Position numbers and translations under genes: made by a program | Part shown: in pieces, positions 47,234-55,583 of the stretch | Layout: each line of letters begins with the position of its first letter | Position numbering within the stretch: position 1 is the first letter of the stretch | Source of the DNA: Methylobacterium sp. Leaf108 | Lineage (GTDB): Bacteria; Pseudomonadota; Alphaproteobacteria; Rhizobiales; Beijerinckiaceae | Direction: 5' to 3' | NCBI RefSeq assembly: GCF_001423265.1 | Contig: NZ_LMND01000031.1 | Span: forward strand, 214,507 to 278,506 | Length of the DNA stretch: 64,000 nt | Notes under the pieces: generated by a model | The model's database searches: none | What the model was told of the DNA's origin: nothing | Seen by the model: only the letters and a program-made list of their open reading frames with translations

Positions 47234-47998
47234 TCAGGACTCGGAGTCCGGCCGGCGCAGCAGGTAGGTGTCCATGATCCAGCCGTGGCGGGCCCGCGCC
47301 TCGGCGCGCACCCGTGCGATGGTGTCGGCGACCTCGCCCAGGCGCCCCGAGACCAGGATCTCGTCCGGCGAGCCGAGGTAGGCGCCCCAGTGGATCTCGA
47401 GGTCGGGATCGAGGGCGGAGAGCGCCGGATTGCCGTCGAGCATCACCGCCACCGATTCGTCATCCCGAGGCAGCCCCCGGCTCAGCCGCCGCCCCGTCGT
47501 GATCCGCACCGGCGCGCCGATGCGGTTGAGCGGGATGCGGTGCCCGGCGCAGAGCGCCTGTACGCTGGTGATGCCGGGGATCACCCGGAACCCGAAGGCG
47601 ATGCGCCCGCGCGCCACGATCCGGTCGATGATCCGGATCGTGCTGTCGTAGAGCGAGGGATCACCCCAGACGAGGATGGCGCCGCACTGGTCCTCCCCGA
47701 GTTCGCGGGCGAACATCGTCTCATAGAGCGCGGCGCGGGCGGCATGCCAGGCCTCGACGGTGGCGCCGTAGTCGGCCGGGTTGCGGTCGCGCTCGGGGTC
47801 AGACGCCTCGACGATGCGGTAGGGCCGCCCGGTGATGTAGCGCGCGCAGATCTCCCGGCGCAGGCGCACGAGGGCGTCCTTGTCGCCGCCCTTGTCGAGG
47901 ACGAACACCACGTCGACGGTGTTGAGCGCCCGCACCGCCTCGACCGTGAGGTGCTCCGGGTTGCCGGTGCCGATGCCGATGACGAGGATCCGTCTCAT
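47234..47998 (-). CDS. cobF: Precorrin-6A synthase (deacetylating)
   Basis: 254 residues, family length. SAM-dependent tetrapyrrole methylase fold: VIGIGTGNPEHLTVEAVRAL, then VFVLDKGGDK, LVWGDPSLYDSTIRI and VIPGITSVQAL. CobF methylates precorrin-5 at C1 in aerobic cobalamin synthesis. It stands alone here, away from other cob genes, and divergent from a molybdenum hydroxylase operon. The 5' region contains three tandem 15-base repeats. I see no cobalamin riboswitch. Confidence 0.95.
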   Translation of the reverse strand: MRRILVIGIGTGNPEHLTVEAVRALNTVDVVFVLDKGGDKDALVRLRREICARYITGRPYRIVEASDPERDRNPADYGATVEAWHAARAALYETMFARELGEDQCGAILVWGDPSLYDSTIRIIDRIVARGRIAFGFRVIPGITSVQALCAGHRIPLNRIGAPVRITTGRRLSRGLPRDDESVAVMLDGNPALSALDPDLEIHWGAYLGSPDEILVSGRLGEVADTIARVRAEARARHGWIMDTYLLRRPDSES

Positions 47999-48013
47999 GC
48001 GCAGGTCCCATTC

Positions 48014-48058
48014 GACTGCAAAGGTCGCGACTGCAAAGGTCGCGACGGCAACGGTCGC
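48014..48058. repeat. Three tandem 15-bp repeats upstream of cobF
   Basis: GACTGCAAAGGTCGC occurs twice in direct succession and a third time with two changes. It lies between the cobF start and the palindrome at 48089, so it would be in the cobF leader or promoter. Confidence 0.8.
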
Positions 48059-48088
48059 CGCCCCTGGTCGGCCGGCGCGGCAAGGCTA

Positions 48089-48105
48089 TCTGGAGCGGTT
48101 CCAGA
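48089..48105. promoter_or_regulatory. 17-bp palindrome in the cobF / molybdenum hydroxylase divergent promoter
   Basis: TCTGGAG-CGG-TTCCAGA differs from the palindrome at 40819 only in one arm base and one spacer base. It sits between divergent cobF and the 2Fe-2S subunit gene, both plausible iron-responsive genes. Confidence 0.55.
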
Positions 48106-48156
48106 CATCCGCTGTGGAAGCCGGCCCGGTCGTGGCCGGTCCTCTGCACGCCCATC

Positions 48157-48720
48157 ATGGGTCTGTCCATCATGAGCATACCGATCACGCTGACCGTGAA
48201 CGGCGTCCGCCGCGAGATCGTCCTCGAGGACGCGCGGGTGACGCTGCTCGACCTGTTGCGCGAGCGCCTCGACCTCACCGGCGCCAAGAAGGGCTGCGAC
48301 CGCGGCCAGTGCGGCGCCTGCACCATCCTGGTGGACGGGACGCGCATCAACGCCTGCCTGGCGCTGGCCGTGAGCCACGACGGCGCCAGCCTTCTCACCA
48401 TCGAGGGGTTGGCCGATGGCGACGTGCTGCACCCGGTCCAGGCCGCCTTCCTCGACAACGACGGCTTCCAGTGCGGCTTCTGCACCCCGGGCCAGATCCT
48501 GAGCGCGGTGGCGCTGATCGGCGAGGGCGGGCTCGCGGAGGAGGGCGGGCCGGCGGACCCCGAGCGGGTGCGCGAGGGCATGAGCGGCAACCTCTGCCGC
48601 TGCGGCGCCTACGCCGGCATCACCCAGGCGGTGCTGCAGGCCCACGCGGCCATGACCCATGCAGCGATGCACGCACCGGACGTGCTGCCCGGCGGCAACC
48701 TGACGGAGGACGCGGCGTGA
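48157..48720 (+). CDS. 2Fe-2S subunit of molybdenum hydroxylase (PaoA type)
   Basis: 187 residues. The first ferredoxin-like cluster ligands are Cys47, 52, 55 and 67 (GCDRGQCGACT). The second cluster has Cys106, 109, 147 and 149 (QCGFCTPGQ and NLCRCGAY). No Tat signal is present, so the complex is cytoplasmic, unlike E. coli PaoA. ATG 48172 is an alternative start. It shuttles electrons from the Mo site to FAD. It overlaps the FAD subunit gene (GTGA). Confidence 0.92.
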   Translation: MGLSIMSIPITLTVNGVRREIVLEDARVTLLDLLRERLDLTGAKKGCDRGQCGACTILVDGTRINACLALAVSHDGASLLTIEGLADGDVLHPVQAAFLDNDGFQCGFCTPGQILSAVALIGEGGLAEEGGPADPERVREGMSGNLCRCGAYAGITQAVLQAHAAMTHAAMHAPDVLPGGNLTEDAA

Positions 48721-49781
48721 AGAGCTTCGATTACGTCCGCGCGGGCTCCCTCGCCGAGGCGGTGGCGGCCGCCTCCGCCCCGGGCGCCGCCTATCTCGCC
48801 GGCGGCACCAACCTCGTCGACCTGATGAAGGGCGGGCTGACGCGGCCTGACCGCCTCGTCGACCTCACCCGCCTGCCCGGCCTCGACCGGATCGAGACCC
48901 TGCCGGACGGGGCCACCCGCATCGGGGCCCTGGTCCGCAACGGCGCGCTCACCCGCGACGCCGGCTTTGCCGGGCGCTATCCGGCGGTGGTCGAGGCCCT
49001 GCTGTCGGGGGCCTCGGCGCAGCTGCGCAACGCGGCCACCACGGCCGGCAACGTCCTGCAGCGCACCCGCTGCGGCTATTTCTACGACCCCGCCAGCGCC
49101 TGCAACAAGCGTTCGCCGGGGGCGGGCTGCGAGGCGCGGGGCGGCATCACCCGCACCCATGCGGTGCTGGGCTGGAGCGAGCACTGCATCGCCACCCACC
49201 CCTCCGACTTCTGCGTTCCGCTGGCCGCCCTCGACGCGGTGGTGGAGATCGAGGGGCCGACAGGCCGCCGCGAGGTGCCCTTCGACGTCTTCCACCTCCT
49301 GCCCGGCGACACGCCCGAGCGCGAGACCGCGCTTCGCGCGGGCGAGGTGGTCACCGCGATCCGGCTGCCGCCCGAGGCCGCCGGCTTCGCAGGCCATTCG
49401 CGCTACCTCAAGGTCCGCGAGCGCACCTCCTACGCCTTCGCCGTGGTCTCGGCGGCGGTGGGCCTGCGCCTGGAGGGCGGCACGATCGCGGACGGCCGCA
49501 TCGCCCTGGGCAGCGTCGCCCTCAGGCCCTGGCGCGCCCGGGAGGCCGAGGCCCTGCTGGCCGGCCGCGCACCGAGCCCCGAGGTGTTCGCCGAGGCGGC
49601 GCGGGCGGCGCTGGCCGGGGCCACGCCCTCGGGCGACAACGCCTTCAAGATCGAACTGGCCCGGCGCATCGTCGTGCGCGCGCTCACCCTCGCGGCGGCC
49701 GGAACGCCGGGGCGCATGCCCGCGCTTCCTGCCAGCCCCTTCGCCACCAGCCCCACCGCCGGAGCGTCCCACCATGCCTGA
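48717..49781 (+). CDS. FAD-binding subunit of molybdenum hydroxylase (PaoB type, extra 4Fe-4S loop)
   Basis: 354 residues. CoxM-like FAD-binding motifs are AGGTNLVDLMK and TTAGNVLQRTRC. Four Cys in an insertion (TRCGYFYDPASACNK, GAGCEA, SEHCIATHPS) match the extra 4Fe-4S-binding loop of the PaoB/4-hydroxybenzoyl-CoA reductase-like subgroup. GTG 48717 overlaps the previous stop; the end overlaps the next gene's ATG. Transfers electrons onward, probably to O2 or ferredoxin. Confidence 0.92.
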   Translation: MKSFDYVRAGSLAEAVAAASAPGAAYLAGGTNLVDLMKGGLTRPDRLVDLTRLPGLDRIETLPDGATRIGALVRNGALTRDAGFAGRYPAVVEALLSGASAQLRNAATTAGNVLQRTRCGYFYDPASACNKRSPGAGCEARGGITRTHAVLGWSEHCIATHPSDFCVPLAALDAVVEIEGPTGRREVPFDVFHLLPGDTPERETALRAGEVVTAIRLPPEAAGFAGHSRYLKVRERTSYAFAVVSAAVGLRLEGGTIADGRIALGSVALRPWRAREAEALLAGRAPSPEVFAEAARAALAGATPSGDNAFKIELARRIVVRALTLAAAGTPGRMPALPASPFATSPTAGASHHA

Positions 49782-52005
49782 GCGCCAACGCCACGGTTCC
49801 TCCATCGGCCTGCCGCTCACCCGGCGCGACGGCCCCGACAAGGTGACGGGGGCGGCCCGCTACAGCGCCGACATCCGGCCCGACGGGCTCGTCCATGCGG
49901 TGATGGCCACGAGCACCATCGCCAAGGGCCGCGTCACCCACCTCGACCTGGCGGCGGCCGAGGCCCACCCCGGCGTGATCGCGGTGATGACGCCCGACAA
50001 CGCGCCGCCGCTGGCCAAGTCGCCGGACGAGAAGGACAATCCCTTCGCCTTCCGCCTCAACCTGCTGCAGGACCACACGGTCCGCTACGCCGGCCAGCCG
50101 ATCGCGGTGGTGGTCGCCACGACCCTGGAGGCGGCCACCGAAGGTGCCGCCCTGCTCAGCCCCGGCTACGAGAGCGAGGCCCCGACGATCGGGCTGGGGG
50201 AGGGCGGAATCTTCACCCCCGACAGCGTCGGGGCCGGCTCGCCGACCTCGGACGGGACGGGCGACATGGAGGCCGGTCTGGCCGCGGCGGACGCCCGCGT
50301 CACCGCCACCTACGAGACGGCCGGGCAGTACCACAATCCCCTCGAGCCCCATTGCAGCGTGGCCGAGTGGGACGGCGATCGGCTCACCCTCCACACCCCG
50401 AGCCAGGCGCTCTGGATCGCCAAGGCCCGGCTCGCCGGCTTCTTCGGCATCCCGCCGGAGAACATCCGCGTCGTCTGCCATTATCTCGGCGGCGGCTTCG
50501 GCTCGAAGGGCTTTCTCAGCCCGCCGCAGATCCTCGGGATCATGGCGGCGAAGCTGACGGGCAGGCCGGTCAAGCTCGTGACCCGGCGCGAGCAGATGTT
50601 CGGCCCGGTCGGCCACCGCTCGCCGACCCGGCAGACGCTCACCCTGGGGGCCACCCGCGACGGCGCCCTGACGGCGCTGGGCCACCACACCCTGAGCCAG
50701 ACCAGCGCCTACGACGACTTCTTCGAGGCCTCGGGGCTCGTGGCGCGCCATCTCTACGCCTCGCCGGCGATCTCGACGACGCACGAGGGCTCGCGCGCCG
50801 ACATCGGCACCCCGATCTTCATGCGCGCGCCCGGCGAGGCCTCGGGCAGCGTCGCGGTGGAGAGCGCGCTGGACGAACTAGCGCTGGCCCTCGACATCGA
50901 CCCCCTCGATTTGCGCCTGAAGAACTACGCCGAGGTCGAGCCCATTACCGGGCGCCCGTTCTCCTCGAAGGCCCTGCGCGCGTGCTACGCGCAAGGGGCC
51001 GAGCGCTTCGGCTGGGACCGCCGCCCGCGGGCGCCGCGGGCGATGCGCGACACCGACGGGCTCCTGGTCGGCTGGGGCATGGGCACCGCGACCTATCCCG
51101 CCGGCATGATGCAGGGAGAGGCCCGCGCCACGATCCGGGCCGACGGCACCGCGCTGATCGAGACCGCGGCCCAGGACATGGGGCAGGGGGCCTGGACGGT
51201 GCTCGCCCAGATCGCCGCCGACGGCCTCGGCCTGTCCCTCGACCGGGTCACCCTGCGCATCGGCGATTCGGACCTACCCAACGGCGGCCTGGCCGGCGGC
51301 TCCACCGGCACCGCCACCTCGGGCACCGCGGTCCACGCCGCGGCGCAGGCCGTGATCGCGCAACTCGCCGATCTCGCCACCACGGACCCGGCCTCGCCGC
51401 TCTACGGGGCCGGCAATGCCGGCGTGACCGCGAGCGAGGGCCGCCTCGCCCGCCGCGACGACCCGGCCCGCTCCGAGCGTTTCGGCGACATCCTGGCGCG
51501 CGCCGGAAAACCGTCCGTGGCGGCCAAGGGCCAGGGTGCGGGCGAGCCCGCCTCGCGAAAGACCTATGCGATGCATGCGCATGGGGCGGTCTATGCCGAG
51601 GTGAAGGTCGACCCCGACCTCGGGCAGGTGCGGGTGACGCGGCTGGTGGGGGCCTTCGCGGCCGGCCGCATCGTCAACCCGCGCCTCGTGCGCAGCCAGT
51701 ACGAGGGCGGCATGATCTGGGGCCTCTCCCTGGCGCTGCACGAGCACGCCGCCCACGACCGGCGCTCGGGCCGGATCGTGAACGCCAACCTCGCCGACTA
51801 CCACGTGCCGGTGAGCGCCGACCTGCCGTCGATCGAGACGATCCTGGTGGAGGAGCACGATCCGCACGTGAACCCGCTCGGCATCAAGGGCGTGGGCGAG
51901 CTCGGCATCACCGGCACAGCCGGCGCCATCGCCAACGCGGTCTGGCACGCCACCGGGGTGCGGGTGCGCGAGATCCCGATCACGCTGGACAAGCTGCTGA
52001 CCTGA
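49774..52005 (+). CDS. Molybdopterin-binding catalytic subunit of xanthine dehydrogenase/aldehyde oxidoreductase family (PaoC type)
   Basis: 743 residues. Aldehyde-oxidase a/b hammerhead start (RRDGPDKVTGAARYSADI). Mo-cofactor loops are YLGGGFGSKG, FMRAPGEASGSVAVESALDE and QDMGQGAWTVLAQIAADGLG, and the catalytic Glu is in GVGELGITGTAG. The gene overlaps the FAD subunit gene by eight bases. By subunit pattern the complex oxidises aldehydes or N-heterocycles with water as oxygen donor. The dedicated chaperone (PaoD/XdhC) is not in the window. Confidence 0.93.
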   Translation: MPERQRHGSSIGLPLTRRDGPDKVTGAARYSADIRPDGLVHAVMATSTIAKGRVTHLDLAAAEAHPGVIAVMTPDNAPPLAKSPDEKDNPFAFRLNLLQDHTVRYAGQPIAVVVATTLEAATEGAALLSPGYESEAPTIGLGEGGIFTPDSVGAGSPTSDGTGDMEAGLAAADARVTATYETAGQYHNPLEPHCSVAEWDGDRLTLHTPSQALWIAKARLAGFFGIPPENIRVVCHYLGGGFGSKGFLSPPQILGIMAAKLTGRPVKLVTRREQMFGPVGHRSPTRQTLTLGATRDGALTALGHHTLSQTSAYDDFFEASGLVARHLYASPAISTTHEGSRADIGTPIFMRAPGEASGSVAVESALDELALALDIDPLDLRLKNYAEVEPITGRPFSSKALRACYAQGAERFGWDRRPRAPRAMRDTDGLLVGWGMGTATYPAGMMQGEARATIRADGTALIETAAQDMGQGAWTVLAQIAADGLGLSLDRVTLRIGDSDLPNGGLAGGSTGTATSGTAVHAAAQAVIAQLADLATTDPASPLYGAGNAGVTASEGRLARRDDPARSERFGDILARAGKPSVAAKGQGAGEPASRKTYAMHAHGAVYAEVKVDPDLGQVRVTRLVGAFAAGRIVNPRLVRSQYEGGMIWGLSLALHEHAAHDRRSGRIVNANLADYHVPVSADLPSIETILVEEHDPHVNPLGIKGVGELGITGTAGAIANAVWHATGVRVREIPITLDKLLT

Positions 52006-52132
52006 CCCGTAACCTTGCGGTTGACCCTGCGCGAAAGGTGCCCTAATGGGGCGTCTCTCGCGGCTCGGCCGGGAGAACGTCAGGCCACGGTGCGTTTCCA
52101 AGGGTGTCCACATCCAGGATCGCCGGGCGTGA

Positions 52133-52206
52133 TGGGGGATAGTTTAACGGTAGAACAGTGGACTCTGACTCCTCTAGTCGAGGTTCGAATCCTCGTCCCC
52201 CAGCCA
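52133..52206 (+). tRNA. tRNA-Gln (anticodon CTG)
   Basis: A 74-nt cloverleaf with acceptor TGGGGGA/TCCCCCA, discriminator G and encoded CCA. The anticodon loop is CTCTGAC and the T arm CGAGG-TTCGAAT-CCTCG. The anticodon stem GTGGA/TCCTC has one T-T mismatch. Its 3' end is the probable attachment site of the element that follows. Confidence 0.93.
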
Positions 52207-52246
52207 CTGATTTAACTACGCTTTTTCCACTTCGGTCCAAGAACAG

Positions 52247-53296
52247 CTAGGCCCGGTCGGGCACCTGGTCGGGAAAAGCTGTTCTCGTTTCGAGCTTTCT
52301 GATGGCCGCGATGGCGAGTGCCGGATCGCGGTTCAGGTAGTGAGCATCCAGGATCGACCGCACGTCGTTCAGCGAGTGTCCGGTCAGCGTCGCGATCTCA
52401 GCCTCAGAACATCCAGCGAGCGCCAAGCGGCTCACCGCCGTTCCGCGCAGATCGTGGAAGGTCAGGCCGGAGATGCCACACGCCTTGCAGGCCTTCCCCC
52501 ACGAAGAACGGAAACCGTCGCTGGTCCACGGCCGATGCTCCGAGTTGAGCAGGATCACCGGGCTGCGGCGTGGGACGGCATCCAGGGCCAGCTTGAGCAA
52601 GCTGCTGACCGGGATCACGACACGGGCACCGGTCTTTCCCTGCTTCAGACGGATCGTCTTCCCGTCATAGGCACTCCAGGAAAGCCTCAGGAGGTCGCCT
52701 TGGCGCTGACCGGTCCATAGGGCCAGGACCAGTGGCAGATGCAGGTGAGGGGGCGCTGAGGCGAGGAACGCCGCCTCGTCGGCATCGGTCCAGACCTTGT
52801 CCGTCCGCGTCGCGCGATAGAGCCGGCCGCCCTTCTCGCAGGGATTCACCAGGATCAGCCCGCGGTCGAGCGCCCAGGACAGGATCCGCGCAAGAACGCT
52901 CCAGGCGTAGTCCGCTTGCCGGCGCGAGCGGAGGGCGAGACGATCGCGCCAGGCCATGAACTCGCCACGCGTCCGCCGATCGGTGAGGGCGCCCAGGGGG
53001 AAGTCCCCAAACTCGGCCTCGATCGCCTTGATGTGCCGGATGTAGTCCTTGCGGGTGATATCGCTCCGAGACCGGAAGGCGTCGCTCGCCTGATAGCCCT
53101 GGGTGATCGAGAGGATCACGCCCCGCGCCGGCTGGGCTTTCGCACTCACGGCGGCATTGTAGCTCGCCATGAACTCCGGGGTCCCCGGCAAGCCCTCGAT
53201 GCGTGGCCCGCCTTTCCAGGCGTACCAGTAGGTCCGCTTGGTGCCGTCAGCGAGCGCCTTCGTCTTGGAGTTGAGCCCTTTCAGCCTAACGCGCAT
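52247..53296 (-). CDS. Tyrosine recombinase (integrase) of an integrative element
   Basis: 349 residues. An N-terminal SAM-like domain is followed by the catalytic domain with Arg198 (GQRQGDLLRLSW), a Lys in the KQGKTGAR hairpin, His281-x-x-Arg284 (FHDLRG), His307 (LTGHS) and nucleophile Tyr320 (DAHYLNRD). It points toward tRNA-Gln 41 bases away, the classic layout for integration at a tRNA 3' end. ATG 53296 is chosen because the longer frame overlaps the next gene entirely. Confidence 0.93.
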   Translation of the reverse strand: MRVRLKGLNSKTKALADGTKRTYWYAWKGGPRIEGLPGTPEFMASYNAAVSAKAQPARGVILSITQGYQASDAFRSRSDITRKDYIRHIKAIEAEFGDFPLGALTDRRTRGEFMAWRDRLALRSRRQADYAWSVLARILSWALDRGLILVNPCEKGGRLYRATRTDKVWTDADEAAFLASAPPHLHLPLVLALWTGQRQGDLLRLSWSAYDGKTIRLKQGKTGARVVIPVSSLLKLALDAVPRRSPVILLNSEHRPWTSDGFRSSWGKACKACGISGLTFHDLRGTAVSRLALAGCSEAEIATLTGHSLNDVRSILDAHYLNRDPALAIAAIRKLETRTAFPDQVPDRA

Positions 53297-53474
53297 CACG
53301 CTTCGCCTTCCATCCATCGAGCAGGGTCGCGGGCTCGGAACGGGCCTCCTCGCCGGAGTAGAGCACAATCTTTCCGCCCTCGATCTCGACGCGGCCGACT
53401 TTGAAGCCGGCAGCCTGGGCACCCTTCACGGCCCGAGAGATCTTGGCTTGGGTGATGACCTGGCTACGACCCAC
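53286..53474 (-). CDS. Small element-encoded protein upstream of the integrase
   Basis: 62 residues with a GTG start. It begins GRSQVITQAKISRAVKGAQA, then GFKVGRVEIEGGKIVLYSG. Proteins of this size and composition (helix, then a short beta pair) commonly accompany integrases in Rhizobiales prophage-like islands; the function is unknown. It overlaps the integrase start by 11 bases, so the two are co-translated. Confidence 0.7.
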   Translation of the reverse strand: MGRSQVITQAKISRAVKGAQAAGFKVGRVEIEGGKIVLYSGEEARSEPATLLDGWKAKRDAR

Positions 53475-53477
53475 GGT

Positions 53478-54038
53478 TCAGGCCTCCTCGTTCCAGCGCA
53501 GAGCGCGAAGGTCGGCGATGTGCTTCTCGAAGGCGGCGATGCCCTCGGTGACGTTGCCGGGGTAAGGCGGGCGATCCGAGGCGCCCTCTTGCTCGATCTG
53601 CTCGCGCATCCGGGGCCAGAGCTCATCGAAGAGGGGCCAGCAGCGAATCTGAATGCTCACCGTGGTGTCGGCGCTGTCGACCTCGACGAACCCTCCATCC
53701 CGATTGCGGGAGAAGAAGAGGGTGCCTGGGTAGGTGAACAGGGGCTCCTGCCTGTCGCCGAAACCGTCGTTGATCATGGCGCTGTACGGCCCGCGGCTTC
53801 CCCGCAGGACCTCGGCAGCCAATTCCGTGGTGAAGCCCATCTCAATGAGCGCCTTGACCGCGCAGAGCTTCAGCAGGTCGGCGAGCTTGAAACTGACGTG
53901 GTAGCCCTTGCCCTTCGGGCGAGCCGGGAAGAGGTCGTACCGCGTGAGGTAGTTGCCGATCTGACCGCTCGTCATGCCGACCAGAGTCGCCGCATCACTG
54001 CGGGCAAAAGCCCAGTTCTCAATCTGCAATGCTTTCAC
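53478..54038 (-). CDS. MerR-type helix-turn-helix DNA-binding protein (excisionase-like)
   Basis: 186 residues. The N-terminal segment FARSDAATLVGMTSGQIGNYLTRYDLFP, here in two halves around the turn, reads as a MerR-like winged helix. A middle helical part follows (KLADLLKLCAVKALIEMGF), then a C-terminal beta-rich part. GTG 54038 is favoured because GGAG lies about eight bases upstream; ATG 54059 is possible. Its place directly upstream of the small gene and integrase suggests control of excision. Confidence 0.7.
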   Translation of the reverse strand: MKALQIENWAFARSDAATLVGMTSGQIGNYLTRYDLFPARPKGKGYHVSFKLADLLKLCAVKALIEMGFTTELAAEVLRGSRGPYSAMINDGFGDRQEPLFTYPGTLFFSRNRDGGFVEVDSADTTVSIQIRCWPLFDELWPRMREQIEQEGASDRPPYPGNVTEGIAAFEKHIADLRALRWNEEA

Positions 54039-54186
54039 GACCCATCTCCAAAACGTCACAACGATGCTATGATGTTCTACGATCCTTGTAAAGCATCAAT
54101 TTGATTTTCTGAGTGGCTGGCACTGAAACCGTAGGCTTGAAAGTGCCCGTGCATGACACGAGATCGGTATGAGGCGGGGTGACCCG

Positions 54187-54351
54187 ATGACGCCACGGAC
54201 GGCCGCGACCATCGCCGGAGCTGGGTGCGCCCTGATTGGGCCAGCGGTGGCCCATGCCTTTTCAGACGACCCGACCGATCAGATCGTACTGTCCCTGATC
54301 ATCGCCGGGTCGGTGGTGCTGACGACGCTTATCCTCAGCTTGCGAGAATGA
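54187..54351 (+). CDS. Small two-helix membrane protein
   Basis: 54 residues from ATG 54187 (six codons more from 54169). Two hydrophobic segments are seen (TAATIAGAGCALIGPAVAHA and IVLSLIIAGSVVLTTLIL) separated by an acidic loop. It is divergent from the excisionase-like gene. No family recognised; ribosome site weak. Confidence 0.5.
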   Translation: MTPRTAATIAGAGCALIGPAVAHAFSDDPTDQIVLSLIIAGSVVLTTLILSLRE

Positions 54352-54423
54352 GGCCCGGCCAAGCTCGGCTGATTGTCCAAAGGCTGGACCCATTCAACCG
54401 CGCGAGCAGCCGGGCCCAGATCG

Positions 54424-54651
54424 CTAGCGCTGGCCCCTGGCGAGTCCCATGGCATGATCCCACCGCGCCTGGAGCCTCTCGGCTAGAGCGTCCACGGCGC
54501 CGGCAATCACTGACAGCGCTTCGGGGTCGTAGGACGAACTGCTGGCCCCCATCGCGTAGAGGACTTGAGACCACCGCTTCACGTTCGCGACGTCGTCCTC
54601 TATGTCACTGAGGGCAGACCAGACGGTTTCGGTCGTGGGTTGCTGCGCCAT
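54424..54651 (-). CDS. Small helical protein of the island
   Basis: 75 residues beginning MAQQPTTETVWSALSDIEDD, with a helix-rich remainder. ATG 54651 has a perfect GGAGG eight bases upstream and overlaps the previous gene's stop by one base. Third gene of a three-gene minus-strand unit. Function unknown. Confidence 0.65.
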   Translation of the reverse strand: MAQQPTTETVWSALSDIEDDVANVKRWSQVLYAMGASSSSYDPEALSVIAGAVDALAERLQARWDHAMGLARGQR

Positions 54652-55019
54652 CACCGCACCCTCCAATAGCACCCGACCGTGCTGAGCACGAGCGCGGCAC
54701 GAGTCGAGGCGGGCGGCTCCGTCCGTCCGTGAAAGCGAACGCCGCCGTTGGCCATCGGGATCATGTCGAACTGGTCGAAGCCGGCGATCTCGCTGGCGAA
54801 GGGCTTCGACAATCGATAGCCGAGGTCGGAGTTGCCGTGACGCTCCCATTGGAGCCACCGGCGCTCGTACTCCAGCCACGCATCGTAGCTGTCGAGGAGA
54901 TCGTCGGTGACAGGCGCAGCAACGGCACTCGGCGCACCGATGAGAGCCACGCTGCCGCCGATCAGCGGGAGGGTGGCGAGACCGGAGAGGAAGCCCCGGC
55001 GGGATGCGGGGCGGCTCAT
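54651..55019 (-). CDS. Tat-signal secreted protein of unknown function
   Basis: 122 residues. A twin-arginine-type leader (RPASRRGFLSGLATLPLIGG) ends near SAVAA. The mature part has DDLLDSYDAWLEYERRWLQW and GGVRFHGRTEP. Similar short Tat-leader proteins are frequent cargo in alphaproteobacterial prophages and islands. Overlaps both neighbours (ATGA upstream, TGATG downstream). Confidence 0.65.
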   Translation of the reverse strand: MSRPASRRGFLSGLATLPLIGGSVALIGAPSAVAAPVTDDLLDSYDAWLEYERRWLQWERHGNSDLGYRLSKPFASEIAGFDQFDMIPMANGGVRFHGRTEPPASTRAALVLSTVGCYWRVR

Positions 55020-55423
55020 CGGGCACTCACGGGGCAATAGTTGTAGCCGCTGAACTGAGCGGGATAGGAAACGGCGCCGGCATCATCCGCCCCGCTGTCC
55101 TCCTCCGGGTCGTGCGGCTCGTCGTTGATGTCGCAGCCGTGCTCGTTCTCATCCTCGCAGTCTGCGTCCCCATCTAGAGCGTCAAGGATCGCAAGGTCAT
55201 GCTCGACCCGATCTGCAATCCTTTTGCGGAGGTTCTGGAGTGCCGCTCGGCCGGCGGCCAAGTCGGCCAGCCATTCCAGTGGTAAGGGCGGTTCCTCGCG
55301 ACGCATGGCGCGGATTGCGTCGGTGACAGGGCCAGGCTGCCGGCCGGACCCGGTGGGTAATAAGGGCGGCAGAGCGCCGGCGAGGGGTAATAAGGAATTC
55401 AGAGCGAGCGAGGGCGATGCCAT
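55016..55423 (-). CDS. Acidic island protein of unknown function
   Basis: 135 residues. The middle helix (PLEWLADLAAGRAALQNLRK, ending in RVEHDLAILDALDGD) is followed by a very acidic tail with DADCEDENEHGCDINDEP. First gene of the three-gene unit, divergent from the XRE repressor gene and therefore possibly under the same operator. No family assigned. Confidence 0.6.
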   Translation of the reverse strand: MASPSLALNSLLPLAGALPPLLPTGSGRQPGPVTDAIRAMRREEPPLPLEWLADLAAGRAALQNLRKRIADRVEHDLAILDALDGDADCEDENEHGCDINDEPHDPEEDSGADDAGAVSYPAQFSGYNYCPVSAR

Positions 55424-55519
55424 AACCGGTGGTCTCCGGGGCTGAAGGTGATCGGGATGTGCGTAGTGCTGCGCTTTCGCGCAGGAGTCAGGCCTCGGCC
55501 GCGTTGCTCTTCAGCGCCG

Positions 55520-55580
55520 AACCTGATAACTTCTATATCAGGTTATAGCGATCCAAAGTCAATATCAAAAATATCAGGTT
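55520..55580. promoter_or_regulatory. Three-half-site operator of the XRE regulator
   Basis: AACCTGATA-N7-TATCAGGTT (55520-55544) is a perfect 9-bp inverted repeat. A third half-site TATCAGGTT (55572-55580) ends three bases before the regulator's ATG, so binding there would block its own initiation. The region lies between divergent transcription units. Confidence 0.75.
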
Positions 55581-55583
55581 GGC

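Noticed and set aside
47999..48156. Cobalamin riboswitch upstream of cobF
   Set aside because: The leader is dominated by 15-bp tandem repeats; I see no B12-box-like GCCACTG element or multi-arm fold.
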